A stretch of DNA of 37,930 bases from Subtercola sp. Z020 (GCF_002931235.1 NZ_PSTT01000008.1:1-37930), one strand, 5' to 3'; numbered from the stretch's first letter, positions 7,959-16,416 are shown. A program made the numbers and translations. Notes: generated by a model from the letters alone, not told the origin.

Positions 7959-9125
7959 GTGAATCTCCCGACGAGCCCGACCCCCGCAGACTCCCGCGTG
8001 CTCCCCGCCGCCCACCCCCTGCAGAGCGGCCGAACATCCGCCAGCCCCCTCGTCACCACCTACCAGGGCACACGCGGCCCCGTCACCCCGGTCTGGATGA
8101 TGCGCCAGGCCGGCCGCTCCCTCCCCGAGTACCGCGCCCTCCGCGTCGGCACCGACATGCTCGACGCCTGCCTCGACCCCGCTATGGCGAGCGAAATCAC
8201 CCTGCAGCCCGTGCGCCGCCACGGCGTCGACGCCGGTATCTTCTTCAGCGACATCGTCGTTCCGATCAAGCTGGCCGGCGTCGACGTGTCGATCGTCGCC
8301 GGCAAGGGTCCGGTTCTGCCGCATCCGGTGCGCACCGCCGACGACGTGCGAAACCTCCCCACCCTTGACGAGGCCGCCCTCGCGCCCATCTCCGAGGCCG
8401 TCGCCCTGACCGTCGACGCGCTGGGCGACATCCCACTCATCGGATTCGCCGGCGCCCCCTTCACCCTCGCCGCCTACCTTGTCGAGGGCGGCCCGTCGAA
8501 GGACCACATCGCCGCGCGCACGATGATGCACTCCGACCCCGAGAGCTGGCAGGCGCTGATGCGCTGGACCGCCACGGTCACCGGCGCCTTCCTCCGCGCA
8601 CAGATCCTCGCCGGCGCGAGCGCTGCACAGCTCTTCGACTCCTGGGCCGGCGCGCTCTCGCTGGCCGACTACACCGCAAAGGTCGCACCGGCCTCCGCTC
8701 TCGCTCTCGCCCGCGTGCACGGCCTCGAGTACACGGCTCCGGATGCCGCGAGCCGCACCGTTCCGATCGTGCACTTCGGCGTGGGCACCGGGGAGTTGCT
8801 CGGCGCGATGCACGACGTCGGCGCCGATGTGATGGGGGTCGACTACCGCATCCCGCTGGATGAGGCGTCGCGCCGGCTCGGCGGCACGGTGCCGCTGCAG
8901 GGCAACATCGACCCCGCGTTCCTCGCGGCACCGTGGCCGGTGCTCGAGGCGCATGTGCTCGACGTGCTCGAGCGGGGGAAGGCGGCTCCGGCCCACGTGC
9001 TGAACCTCGGGCACGGGGTGCCGCCCGACACCGACCCCGCGGTGATCACACGCCTCGTCGCGTTCGTGCATCAGGTGGCGGCTGACGCTGCATCCTCCCT
9101 TCCCGCCCCGACCCCCGCGGCCTGA
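7959..9125 (+). CDS. hemE: Uroporphyrinogen III decarboxylase
   Basis: Decarboxylates the four acetate side chains of uroporphyrinogen III to give coproporphyrinogen III. Family landmarks are TPVWMMRQAGRSLPEYR, FFSDIVVP, the GFAGAPFTLAAYLVEGG motif, QLFDSWAG and LNLGHGVPPDTDP with the conserved C-terminal His. The protein is 388 residues with about 30 extra N-terminal residues relative to typical enzymes. The GTG at 7959 is the most likely start because the conserved core begins shortly after; a GTG at 7998 is possible. Three bases separate it from hemY, so the two are one transcript. Confidence 0.95.
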   Translation: MNLPTSPTPADSRVLPAAHPLQSGRTSASPLVTTYQGTRGPVTPVWMMRQAGRSLPEYRALRVGTDMLDACLDPAMASEITLQPVRRHGVDAGIFFSDIVVPIKLAGVDVSIVAGKGPVLPHPVRTADDVRNLPTLDEAALAPISEAVALTVDALGDIPLIGFAGAPFTLAAYLVEGGPSKDHIAARTMMHSDPESWQALMRWTATVTGAFLRAQILAGASAAQLFDSWAGALSLADYTAKVAPASALALARVHGLEYTAPDAASRTVPIVHFGVGTGELLGAMHDVGADVMGVDYRIPLDEASRRLGGTVPLQGNIDPAFLAAPWPVLEAHVLDVLERGKAAPAHVLNLGHGVPPDTDPAVITRLVAFVHQVAADAASSLPAPTPAA

Positions 9126-9128
9126 CCC

Positions 9129-10766
9129 GTGCCGGCCGGGCAGAGCGTCGTCGTCGTCGGTGGCGGCGTAGCCGGGCTTGTGGCGGCCCGCACCCTCGCA
9201 CGCAAGGGGTTCCGCGTCACGCTGGTGGAGGCATCCCCCACCCCCGGCGGGTGCGTCGCGACACATACCGTTGCAGGCATACGTCTCGACTCGGGTGCCG
9301 AGAGCTTCGCCACCCGCGGCGGAACCGTCGCCGCCTACCTCGCCGGCCTCGGTCTCGGCGACGAGGTCGTGAGCCCGAACCCCTCAGGCGCCTGGGTGCA
9401 GCTCGAGGGGGATGCCGCGCCGCTGCCGAAGAACACCGTGCTGGGCATCCCGGGTGTTCCGCTCGCCGACGACGTGCGGCGCATCATCGGCTGGTCGGGC
9501 GTTCTGCGCGCCCAGCTCGACCGCTACAGCCCGCTCGTGCGGGTACGCAAACAGAAGAGCCTCGGCGATCTGGTGCGGCGCCGGATGGGGCAGAGGGTGC
9601 TCGACCGCCTCGTCGCCCCGATCGTGTCGGGCGTGCACTCCGCCCACCCCGAGCTCGTCGACGTCGACGCGGTGGCCCCCGGCCTGCTCGCGGCGATGGA
9701 GGTGCAGGGCTCGCTCTCGGGTGCGGTGCTCTCGCTGATCGCGCGCCGCCCCCGCCCCGCCGCGGGCACGCGCGCGGTCGACGACGGCGCGGCGGATGCC
9801 GGTGGCCGGCCCGGAGCGCGCTCCGGATCCGCGGTCGGCGGCCTCGACGGCGGCATGTTCCGCCTCGTCGAGGCGTTGGTCGCCGACTGCGAACGCTTCG
9901 GCGTCGACCTGCAGTTCGGCGTGGGCGTCAGCAGCATCCGCCGCGTCGACATGTCCCAGGCGCCTTCGGGCCCGGCCGCGGCCGGCGCGAAGGGACCCGA
10001 ATCGTTCGACCGCGCCGACCCAGGCACGATTTCGGCCCCTTCGGCCGAACCCGCGGCCGAGTCGGGTGCGGGTGGGCGGGCCGAGCACGGCGAGCACGCG
10101 CACGCGGCCGAGTGGATGACCGTGCTCGACGACGGCTCGGTGCTGGGCTCGAACGGGGTCGTCGTCGCCGCCGGCTTCCGCGCGGCGCTCGGGCTGCTGC
10201 AGAACCTCGACGGGCTGCGTGAGCAGACGGAGGGCGCCGGCTGGCCCGGATCCTCCGCCGTCACCCTCGCCACCCTCGTGCTCGACGCGCCCGAACTCGA
10301 CGCCGCGCCCCGCGGAACCGGCGTGCTGGTGGCCGAAGACGTCACCACGGTCGGTGCCAAGGCGCTCACCCACGCCACCGCGAAGTGGCCCTGGCTGGCA
10401 GCGGCCGCGGGCCCCGGCCGCCACGTGGTGCGCCTCTCCTACGGCCGGGGCGGCGCGACGACGACGAGCGGCGGCGCGGCCCCCACCGTAACCCGGGCCG
10501 ACGCTCTCCGAGACGCGAGCACGCTGCTCGGCATCCGCCTCGACGACGCACAGGTGCGCGGCTTCGCGCTGGCCGAATGGCGCGACTCGCTCGCCTTCGC
10601 GACGAGCGGCCACCGCGCCAGGGTCGACGCCCTCGTCGAGGCCGTGCACGAGCATCCGGGGCTCGAAGTCGTCGGAGCCTGGATCTCGGGGACCGGCCTC
10701 GCCTACGTCATCGACGGAACGAGCGTCAAGGCCTCGGCGCTCGCTGTCAGCCTGCTCAGCACATAG
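9129..10766 (+). CDS. hemY: Coproporphyrinogen III oxidase, FAD-dependent (HemY/CgoX)
   Basis: A flavoprotein that, in Gram-positive coproporphyrin-dependent pathways, oxidises coproporphyrinogen III to coproporphyrin III. The N-terminal dinucleotide motif VVVVGGGVAGLVAARTLARKG, the DSGAESFATRGG segment and the C-terminal TGLAYVIDG flavin contact are present. Its 545 residues exceed the usual 450-480 because of two Ala/Gly/Pro-rich insertions, about residues 207-238 and 276-328. The presence of hemQ downstream argues for CgoX chemistry rather than classical protoporphyrinogen oxidase. Start GTG, three bases after hemE. Confidence 0.93.
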   Translation: MPAGQSVVVVGGGVAGLVAARTLARKGFRVTLVEASPTPGGCVATHTVAGIRLDSGAESFATRGGTVAAYLAGLGLGDEVVSPNPSGAWVQLEGDAAPLPKNTVLGIPGVPLADDVRRIIGWSGVLRAQLDRYSPLVRVRKQKSLGDLVRRRMGQRVLDRLVAPIVSGVHSAHPELVDVDAVAPGLLAAMEVQGSLSGAVLSLIARRPRPAAGTRAVDDGAADAGGRPGARSGSAVGGLDGGMFRLVEALVADCERFGVDLQFGVGVSSIRRVDMSQAPSGPAAAGAKGPESFDRADPGTISAPSAEPAAESGAGGRAEHGEHAHAAEWMTVLDDGSVLGSNGVVVAAGFRAALGLLQNLDGLREQTEGAGWPGSSAVTLATLVLDAPELDAAPRGTGVLVAEDVTTVGAKALTHATAKWPWLAAAAGPGRHVVRLSYGRGGATTTSGGAAPTVTRADALRDASTLLGIRLDDAQVRGFALAEWRDSLAFATSGHRARVDALVEAVHEHPGLEVVGAWISGTGLAYVIDGTSVKASALAVSLLST

Positions 10767-10769
10767 GTC

Positions 10770-10775
10770 TACGAT
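10770..10775 (+). promoter_or_regulatory. Possible internal promoter before the envelope trio
   Basis: TACGAT just after the hemY stop, about 36 bases before the next ATG, which has its own Shine-Dalgarno (CGGAG). It could let the three small genes be transcribed apart from hemE-hemY. The -35 region is unremarkable. Confidence 0.3.
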
Positions 10776-10811
10776 TTACAGACAGGCAATTCACGACTGA
10801 TCGGAGTAATC

Positions 10812-11201
10812 ATGCGCGGAAAGCTGCTTTTCGTGGTCGGCATCGGTGCGGGCTACGTTCTCGGCTCGAGAGCCGGCCGCCAGCGGTACGAGCAGATCAA
10901 GGCGGGTGCCGACAAAGTGTGGCAGTCGCAGCCGGTTCAGGCGGGTGTCTCGCAGGTTCAGGGTTTCGCCAACCAGCGCCTCGACGCGGCGTCGGGCAAG
11001 ATCGCCGACGGCGTTCGCAAGGGCCTCGGCGCGGTTCTGCGCCTCGACGGGTCGAACGCCGGCAACCGCTCCGGTGCACGCGGCGCGAGCAGTGCGGGCG
11101 GCCGCGGCAGTGCGGGTTCCAGCGCGAAGCGCGCGGGCGCAGCCGGTACGAGCACAGGCTCCGGCACCGTCGTTCCGCCGTTGACCGGCTTCGTCGAATA
11201 G
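10812..11201 (+). CDS. Small YtxH-like membrane protein
   Basis: A 129-residue protein with one N-terminal hydrophobic segment, LLFVVGIGAGYVLGSRAGR, followed by basic and amphipathic sequence (RYEQIKAGADKVWQ) and an Ala/Gly/Ser-rich C-terminus. The GxGxGYxxGxRAGRxRYexI pattern resembles YtxH-type small stress proteins. ATG with CGGAG six to seven bases upstream. It heads a three-gene set with the holin-family and DUF3618 proteins that is commonly seen as a unit in actinobacteria; its biochemical role is unknown. Confidence 0.8.
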   Translation: MRGKLLFVVGIGAGYVLGSRAGRQRYEQIKAGADKVWQSQPVQAGVSQVQGFANQRLDAASGKIADGVRKGLGAVLRLDGSNAGNRSGARGASSAGGRGSAGSSAKRAGAAGTSTGSGTVVPPLTGFVE

Positions 11202-11214
11202 GCCGGAGATCACT

Positions 11215-11649
11215 GTGGCCGACCCCGGTGCTTCGTACACCAACCCTCGCAACCCGAAGACGAAACAGTCGCTCGCCGAGTTGGTGAGCGCCCTCCCGAG
11301 CCTCCTCGTCACCCTCGTCAAAGACGAGCTGACGCTGCTGAAGTCCGAGATCGTCAGCCGCGTCTCGAAGCTCGGGATCGGCGCCGGCCTCATCGCCGCC
11401 GCGCTCTTCCTGCTGTTCTTCGTGTTCGCCGTGCTGGTCGCTGCCGCCGTTCTCGGTATCGCGACCGCCCTGCCGGCCTGGCTCTCCGCGCTGATCGTGG
11501 CGGGCGGGCTGCTGCTCATTGCGATCATCCTGATCCTGGTCGGCGTCGCGCAGATCAAGAAGGGTGTGCCACCGGTTCCCGAAGAGTCGATCACCAGCCT
11601 GAAGAAAGACGTGAACGCCGTGAAGGGACTGGGTGAGACCCATGAGTGA
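11215..11649 (+). CDS. Phage holin family (Phage_holin_3_6-type) membrane protein
   Basis: A 144-residue protein: a cytoplasmic amphipathic stretch (LAELVSALPSLLVTLVKDELTLLKSEI), two long membrane helices (about residues 55-88 and 93-115) and a short polar tail. This is the layout of the actinobacterial Phage_holin_3_6 family, a misleading name since these are chromosomal envelope proteins without phage context. The GTG start has CCGGAG upstream. The end overlaps the next gene by eight bases. Confidence 0.85.
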   Translation: MADPGASYTNPRNPKTKQSLAELVSALPSLLVTLVKDELTLLKSEIVSRVSKLGIGAGLIAAALFLLFFVFAVLVAAAVLGIATALPAWLSALIVAGGLLLIAIILILVGVAQIKKGVPPVPEESITSLKKDVNAVKGLGETHE

Positions 11650-12001
11650 CAAGAAGGAGCTCAGCGCGGGCGCACGAACGGGTGCCGCCTCGAAGGCCGC
11701 TGCCGCCGGCCTCAAGAAGAACCAACCGTCGAAGCCCGACAAGCCCAAAGACACGCGCTCGCACGAGGAGATCAAGAACGCGGTCGTCAAGAACCGCGAC
11801 ACTCTCGCCCAGACGCTCGACGCCATCGAGTTCAAGCTGAACGTTCCGAAGCGCGCGAAGTATGAGACCGCGCAGCTGAAGGCGCGCTTCCAGGCGCTCC
11901 GCGAGGAGAACCCGGCGGCCCTGGTGGCCGGGGCCGCGGGAGTCGTGGCGCTCGTCGGCACGGGCATCTTCTTCGGCGTGCGGGCGGCGACCCGTCGCTG
12001 A
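11642..12001 (+). CDS. DUF3618 domain protein
   Basis: A 119-residue protein with a Lys/Ala-rich N-terminus, the DUF3618 core RSHEEIKNAVVKNRDTLAQT (DUF3618 proteins place an arginine or lysine before a helix followed by LxxTLDAIExKLNVP), and one C-terminal membrane helix (ALVAGAAGVVALVGTGIFFGV). The ATG at 11642 overlaps the preceding gene's end, implying coupled translation. Function unknown; the partners suggest an envelope or stress role. Confidence 0.85.
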   Translation: MSDKKELSAGARTGAASKAAAAGLKKNQPSKPDKPKDTRSHEEIKNAVVKNRDTLAQTLDAIEFKLNVPKRAKYETAQLKARFQALREENPAALVAGAAGVVALVGTGIFFGVRAATRR

Positions 12002-12006
12002 CGCCG

Positions 12007-12042
12007 GCCGCGGAATCCAGAACCGCCGCGGCATCCAGAACC
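12007..12042. repeat. Two tandem 18-bp copies
   Basis: GCCGCGGAATCCAGAACC at 12007-12024 is repeated at 12025-12042 with a single A-to-C change. It lies in the 129-bp gap between the DUF3618 gene and hemQ; nothing else distinctive is seen in that gap apart from the hemQ ribosome binding site. Confidence 0.75.
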
Positions 12043-12130
12043 AGAGCACACCACGAGAGACACGCACCACGCCGGGGGGCTTCCACACAGAGACAGTGGG
12101 CCGGGGTTGCCCACCGAAGGAAAGAAGACG

Positions 12131-12859
12131 ATGACAGACCCAGCCCCCAGCACGATCCCTTCGACGTCTGAGCCGATGGGCGAGATGGTCACGGCGTACA
12201 CGCTGTGGGCGGTCTTCCGCCGCAATTCAGAGACGCCGTTCGAACGAGACGGGTACGACGTTCCGTCGCTCGTCTCGGAACTGGATGACGCGGTGCTCAG
12301 CATCGAGGCAGAAGACGTCACTGTGCGGGGCTTCTACGACGTGTCGGGGCTCCGCGCCGATGCCGACCTGATGGTGTGGATCCACGGGGAGACGCCGGAG
12401 ACCCTGCAGTGGGCCCTCCGCCAACTGCGCCGCACCGCCCTCCTCACGGGGCTGCTCCCCGTCTGGAACGCGATGGGGGTTCACCGCGACGCCGAGTTCA
12501 ACAAGCGGCACATGCCGAGCTTCATGCTGGGCAAACCCCCGCAGGGCTGGGTGACCGTCTACCCGTTCGTGCGATCGTACGAGTGGTATCTGCTGCCCGA
12601 GGCCGAGCGGAGCGCCATGCTCCGCGACCACGGCATGAAGGGGGCGGCATTCCGCACGACCCTCGCGAACACGGTCGCGAGCTTCGCGCTCGGCGACTAC
12701 GAATGGATCCTGGCTTTGGAAGACGACGAACTGCTCAATCTGGTCGACATGATGAGAGATCTGCGGCAGACGGATGCCCGCCGGCACGTTCGCGAAGAGG
12801 TGCCGTTCTTCACCGGGCGCCGCATCGGTACCGCCGAGATCGTGGAGGTGCTCCAGTGA
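12131..12859 (+). CDS. hemQ: Coproheme decarboxylase (HemQ/ChdC)
   Basis: The final enzyme of the coproporphyrin-dependent pathway, decarboxylating Fe-coproporphyrin III to heme with peroxide. It belongs to the chlorite dismutase superfamily; the actinobacterial landmarks YTLWAVFRRN, GWVTVYPFVRSYEWYLLP and NTVASFALGDYEW are present. Tyr144 (in VYPF) sits where the radical-forming Tyr of characterised HemQ proteins is expected, and His167 in RDHG is the likely heme ligand. 242 residues. The ATG is chosen over an upstream in-frame TTG because AAGGAAAG lies about eight bases before it. Its stop overlaps the hemH start (GTGA). Confidence 0.95.
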   Translation: MTDPAPSTIPSTSEPMGEMVTAYTLWAVFRRNSETPFERDGYDVPSLVSELDDAVLSIEAEDVTVRGFYDVSGLRADADLMVWIHGETPETLQWALRQLRRTALLTGLLPVWNAMGVHRDAEFNKRHMPSFMLGKPPQGWVTVYPFVRSYEWYLLPEAERSAMLRDHGMKGAAFRTTLANTVASFALGDYEWILALEDDELLNLVDMMRDLRQTDARRHVREEVPFFTGRRIGTAEIVEVLQ

Positions 12860-14118
12860 GCGACGCAGCAGCCGTCGACGCGCCGGCCCCCGTGGGCCCC
12901 GCCACCGATTCCGCCCCCGCCGCCGACCTGAACGCCTTCCCCGAGGGCGTTCTCGTGCGCGCCGCGACAGAGGCCGCGGCATCCGGAGCCGAACACGTCG
13001 AGACGCCGGTCGCGTACGACGCCATTCTGCTGGCCAGCTTCGGCGGGCCGGAGGGGCAGGACGACGTCATCCCCTTCCTCCGCAACGTCACGCGCGGCCG
13101 CGGCATCCCCGACGAACGGCTCGAAGAGGTCGCGCACCACTACCGTGCCTTCGGCGGCGTCAGCCCGATCAACGAGCAGAACCGCGAGCTGAAGGCGGCG
13201 CTCGAAGCCGAACTGGCTCGCCGCGGCATCGACCTGCCCGTGCTCTGGGGCAACCGCAACTGGGCGCCGTACCTGCCCGAGGCGCTCGTCGAGGCGAACG
13301 AGCGCGGCTTCAGCAAGCTCATCGCCATCGGCACCAGCGCCTACAGCTCGTACTCGAGCTGCCGCCAGTACCGCGAGGACTACGCAAAGGCGCTCACGGA
13401 GACCGGTCTCGAGGGCACGCTGCAGATCGACAAGGTGCGCCAGTTCTTCGACCACCCCGGTTTCGTCGCGCCGTTCATCGACGGTGTCGCCGCAGCCTTC
13501 GACGAGATCGAGGTGGCCCTGCCCGGTATCGACCTGGGTACCGAAGTCGAGGTGCTGTTCTCGACGCACTCCATTCCGTCGACGGATGCCGACCGCTCGG
13601 GCCCGCCCGAACGCGGGTTCGGTCCGGGCGGTGCCTACCAGGCGCAGCACCGGGCGGTCGCAGAGGTCGTCATGGAGGCCGTCGGCGTCGGTCGCACCTC
13701 CCTGCCGCAGTGGCAGCTCGTCTTCCAGAGCCGGAGCGGCCCGCCCACCCAGCCGTGGCTCGAGCCCGACATCAACGATGCGATCGAGCTGCTGCCGGCC
13801 CGCGGCATCCGCGCGGTCGTCATCGTGCCGCTCGGGTTCGTGAGCGACCACATGGAAGTCAAGTGGGACCTCGACAAGGAGGCCACCGACACGGCGAACG
13901 AGCACGCGTTGTTCAGTGTTCGCGTGCCGACGCCCGGCGTTCACCAGAAGTACGTGAACGGCCTCATCGACCTCGTTCTCGAACGGGTCAACGGCACCGC
14001 CACGGCCGACCGGCCCTCGCTCACCGCCCTCGGCCCCTGGTACGACGTGTGTCGTTCGGGCTGCTGCGAGAACGTGCGACTCGGGTTCAAGCCTGCGCTC
14101 GCCGGTCTGCAGCCGTGA
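12856..14118 (+). CDS. hemH: Ferrochelatase (coproporphyrin ferrochelatase, CpfC)
   Basis: Inserts Fe2+ into coproporphyrin III. Recognised by YDAILLASFGGPEG, FRAFGGVSPIN-type sequence, the catalytic His in VLFSTHSIPSTDA and QSRSGPPTQPWLEPD. 420 residues, longer than usual because of about 50 low-complexity N-terminal residues. Cysteines at 169 (SSYSSCRQYRED), 399, 403 and 404 (near the C-terminus) recall the [2Fe-2S] ligands of actinobacterial ferrochelatases such as the M. tuberculosis enzyme, although the C-terminal spacing differs. The GTG start overlaps hemQ by four bases; a start at 12955 would trim the extension. Confidence 0.93.
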   Translation: MSDAAAVDAPAPVGPATDSAPAADLNAFPEGVLVRAATEAAASGAEHVETPVAYDAILLASFGGPEGQDDVIPFLRNVTRGRGIPDERLEEVAHHYRAFGGVSPINEQNRELKAALEAELARRGIDLPVLWGNRNWAPYLPEALVEANERGFSKLIAIGTSAYSSYSSCRQYREDYAKALTETGLEGTLQIDKVRQFFDHPGFVAPFIDGVAAAFDEIEVALPGIDLGTEVEVLFSTHSIPSTDADRSGPPERGFGPGGAYQAQHRAVAEVVMEAVGVGRTSLPQWQLVFQSRSGPPTQPWLEPDINDAIELLPARGIRAVVIVPLGFVSDHMEVKWDLDKEATDTANEHALFSVRVPTPGVHQKYVNGLIDLVLERVNGTATADRPSLTALGPWYDVCRSGCCENVRLGFKPALAGLQP

Positions 14119-14131
14119 CCGGTCGGGCCGC

Positions 14132-15076
14132 ATGACACGCAAGCTGACGATAGCCACCCGCGGCAGCGCGCTGGCCCTGGCCCAGACCGGGATGATCGCC
14201 GACGAGCTGACCCGGCTCACCGGCGTCGACGTGACGATCACCGTTGTGACGACGGAGGGCGACACCTCCCGCGCTTCCCTCGCGAGCATCGGCGGCACGG
14301 GCGTGTTCGCGAGTGCCCTGCGGGCGGCGCTCGTCGAGGGTGACTGCGACCTGGTCGTGCACTCGCTGAAAGACCTGCCGACTGCTCCGTACCCCGGTCT
14401 GAGGCTCGCCGCGGTGCCCCTTCGCGAAGACCCGCGCGATGCGCTCTGCGCCCGCGACGGCCTGACTCTGGATGCTCTGCCCGAAGGTGCACGGATCGGA
14501 ACGGGCTCGCCACGGCGCGTCGCCCAGCTCCGAAGTCTGCGGCCGGATGTCGCGGTGGTCGACATTAGAGGTAATGTCGACACCAGGCTGGCAAAGGTGT
14601 CGAGCGGGGAATTGGACGCTGTGGTGCTTGCTGCCGCCGGACTCACAAGGCTTCAGCGGTTGGATGCTGTGTCCGAATTCTTCGATCTCTCCGTCTGGCC
14701 GACAGCACCAGGCCAGGGCGCACTGGCTCTAGAAGCGCGCGAGGAGGACAGCATTCCCGAGTTGACCCAGATCCAGAACGAGGGCTCCCGGCTCTCGATC
14801 GTGGCTGAACGGGCGGTTCTCGCCGCTCTCGAAGCGGGCTGCAGCGCGCCGATCGGCGCATCCTCCACCCTCGCCGACGGCACCCTCACCCTCACGGCCG
14901 TCGTCTACAGCCCCGATGGGTCGGCCGAACTCGGCAGCACGCAGTCGACGACCCTGCCCGCGAACCTGTCGCTGGCCGACGGGGAGGCCGCCGCCTATGG
15001 CCTCGGCTCGTCGATCGCGGCCCAGCTGCTCGACGACGGCGCCGCCGAGCTCGCCGAGCTGGGGGTTGCGCGCTGA
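14132..15076 (+). CDS. hemC: Porphobilinogen deaminase (hydroxymethylbilane synthase)
   Basis: Polymerises four porphobilinogens into hydroxymethylbilane on a dipyrromethane cofactor held by Cys237 (EAGCSAPIGA). The opening IATRGSALALAQT, the DLVVHSLKDLPT loop and IGTGSPRR are classical. 314 residues, normal length. Positions of about 14563-14800 use codons rare in the rest of the window (AGA, AGG, CTA, TTG, CTT, AAT, ATT), while the flanks are GC-ending, suggesting a recombined internal segment. Thirteen bases after hemH; the stop overlaps hemD by one base. Confidence 0.96.
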   Translation: MTRKLTIATRGSALALAQTGMIADELTRLTGVDVTITVVTTEGDTSRASLASIGGTGVFASALRAALVEGDCDLVVHSLKDLPTAPYPGLRLAAVPLREDPRDALCARDGLTLDALPEGARIGTGSPRRVAQLRSLRPDVAVVDIRGNVDTRLAKVSSGELDAVVLAAAGLTRLQRLDAVSEFFDLSVWPTAPGQGALALEAREEDSIPELTQIQNEGSRLSIVAERAVLAALEAGCSAPIGASSTLADGTLTLTAVVYSPDGSAELGSTQSTTLPANLSLADGEAAAYGLGSSIAAQLLDDGAAELAELGVAR

Positions 15077-15861
15077 TGGGCACTCCGACGTCGCCGATTC
15101 CGAAACCCCTCGCCGGCTGGCGCGTGCTCGTGCCGCGCGGTGGGCCGTGGGGGCACGGTGTCGCCTCCGACCTGCGGGGGATGGGCGCGACCCCGCTCGT
15201 CGCGCCGCTCATCAACTTCGCCCCGACCGAAGACCCGTCTGCGCTCGAGAGTGCACTGGAGCGCCTCGCCGCGGGCAACTTCGACTGGCTCACGGTCACG
15301 AGCGCGACCACCGTCGACGTGCTGTCGGCCCACCAGGCACTCGTTCCGGCGGGCACCCGCATCGCCGCCGTCGGCGAGACCACGGCCGCCGCGCTGACCT
15401 CGGCCGGCTACCGGGTCGACCTGGTTCCGCTCGAAGACAACTCGGCAAAGGGCCTGCTCAGCGAGATGAAGCAGTTCGAGGAGGGCGGGGCGTCGCTCCG
15501 CATCCTCACGCTCCGCAGCGAGATCGCGAAGCCGGTGCTGAGCGAGGGCCTGGCCCAGCGCGGTCACTCCGTGGAGTCGGTCGTCGCGTACCGCACGATC
15601 GGCGTTCCGGTCGACCCGAACATCCGCGAAGAGGTCGAGGCGGGGCTGATCCGCGCGATCCTCGTGACGTCGGGGAGCGTTGCCGAGCAGGTGCAGCTGC
15701 AGCTCGGCCCGATCCCCGAGACGACGATCGTGGCGTGCATCGGGCCGGTGACGGCTCAGGATGCCCGCAGCTACGGCCTGCGCGTCGACCTGATCGCGGC
15801 CGACCGCTCGGCCGAGTCCCTCATCCAGACGCTCGTCGACGTGGCGGTCGCCCGGGGCTGA
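15076..15861 (+). CDS. hemD: Uroporphyrinogen III synthase
   Basis: Closes hydroxymethylbilane with D-ring inversion to uroporphyrinogen III. The 261-residue sequence has the two-lobed pattern of the poorly conserved family: GWRVLVPRGGPWG at the start, TVTSATTVDVL in lobe 2, the VESVVAYRTIGV hinge and ILVTSGSVAEQV near the end. The identification is supported by position directly after hemC with a TGATG overlap. A 7-bp tandem repeat begins inside its last codons and runs past the stop. Confidence 0.9.
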   Translation: MGTPTSPIPKPLAGWRVLVPRGGPWGHGVASDLRGMGATPLVAPLINFAPTEDPSALESALERLAAGNFDWLTVTSATTVDVLSAHQALVPAGTRIAAVGETTAAALTSAGYRVDLVPLEDNSAKGLLSEMKQFEEGGASLRILTLRSEIAKPVLSEGLAQRGHSVESVVAYRTIGVPVDPNIREEVEAGLIRAILVTSGSVAEQVQLQLGPIPETTIVACIGPVTAQDARSYGLRVDLIAADRSAESLIQTLVDVAVARG

Positions 15862-15917
15862 GGGCTGACGGTTGAGGGCTGACGGTTGAGGGCTGAGGGC
15901 TGAGGGCTGGCGGCTGA
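15855..15917. repeat. 7-bp tandem repeat across the hemD stop
   Basis: Nine consecutive heptamers: GGGCTGA is the consensus, interspersed with CGGTTGA (twice), GGGCTGG and CGGCTGA. The first copy supplies the last bases and TGA of hemD. It fills the 69-bp gap between the convergent hemD and VOC genes. Copy-number change would not alter HemD because the stop is in the first unit. Confidence 0.85.
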
Positions 15918-15930
15918 CGGCCGGCGGTGC

Positions 15931-16362
15931 TCAGGCGGAGGGCTTCGGGGCGGTGAGCTCGAGCGCGATGTTGTCGGGGTCGCGGAACTCGAGGATGTAG
16001 CCCGACCCGATGTCCTTGATCTCCTCGTGCGCGATGCCGAGCCCGTCGAGCACCTCCACCGCGTCATCGAGGTCGCTTCGAGCGGGCACGGCGAAGCTCA
16101 GGTGGTCGAGGCCGACGCGATTCTCGTCGTAGCGATCGCCGGCCGGCGCGACCGGGCGAAGGCCCAACACCCCGCCGGCGAACTGGTAGATCACGCCGCC
16201 GAACACGAACGCGAGCTGCTCCTTGGTCTGCTCGTCGGCGTCGGCGGGCGGCGCCTCGACGAGCACGTCGAAACCGAACACCGAATCGTAGAACGCCCTC
16301 GAGCGGGCGATGTCGGTGACGGTGAGGCGAAGGTGGGCGTAGTCGACGGCGGCGACGGGCAT
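15931..16362 (-). CDS. VOC family (glyoxalase/bleomycin resistance/dioxygenase) protein
   Basis: A 143-residue vicinal-oxygen-chelate protein with two beta-alpha-beta-beta-beta modules. Metal-ligand positions are suggested by His in DYAHLRLTV, His in GLDHLSFAV and Glu in FRDPDNIALEL, the usual H/H/E arrangement. The substrate cannot be predicted; lyase, thiol-transferase and binding-protein roles all occur in the family. ATG with AGGAG six to seven bases upstream. It sits on the opposite strand within the heme cluster, splitting hemD from hemB, with no obvious role in heme synthesis. Confidence 0.88.
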   Translation of the reverse strand: MPVAAVDYAHLRLTVTDIARSRAFYDSVFGFDVLVEAPPADADEQTKEQLAFVFGGVIYQFAGGVLGLRPVAPAGDRYDENRVGLDHLSFAVPARSDLDDAVEVLDGLGIAHEEIKDIGSGYILEFRDPDNIALELTAPKPSA

Positions 16363-16398
16363 GGGGCGCTCCTGGGGTGGTGGATGATCGGGCGGCGC

Positions 16399-16416
16399 TC
16401 ATCCGGTTGCGGATGA
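16399..16416. promoter_or_regulatory. Perfect hairpin or operator between VOC gene and hemB
   Basis: TCATCCG, GTTG, CGGATGA: 7-bp arms with a 4-base loop, 37 bases upstream of the VOC start and 200 before hemB. It may be an operator for the divergent promoters. The rest of the 253-bp gap is GC-rich with no further gene. Confidence 0.35.

Noticed and set aside
11215-11649. Prophage remnant suggested by the holin-family gene
   Set aside because: No endolysin, capsid, integrase or other phage genes nearby; this family is a normal chromosomal membrane protein in actinobacteria.
15855-15917. CRISPR-like array
   Set aside because: The units are 7 bp, directly adjacent, with no spacers.
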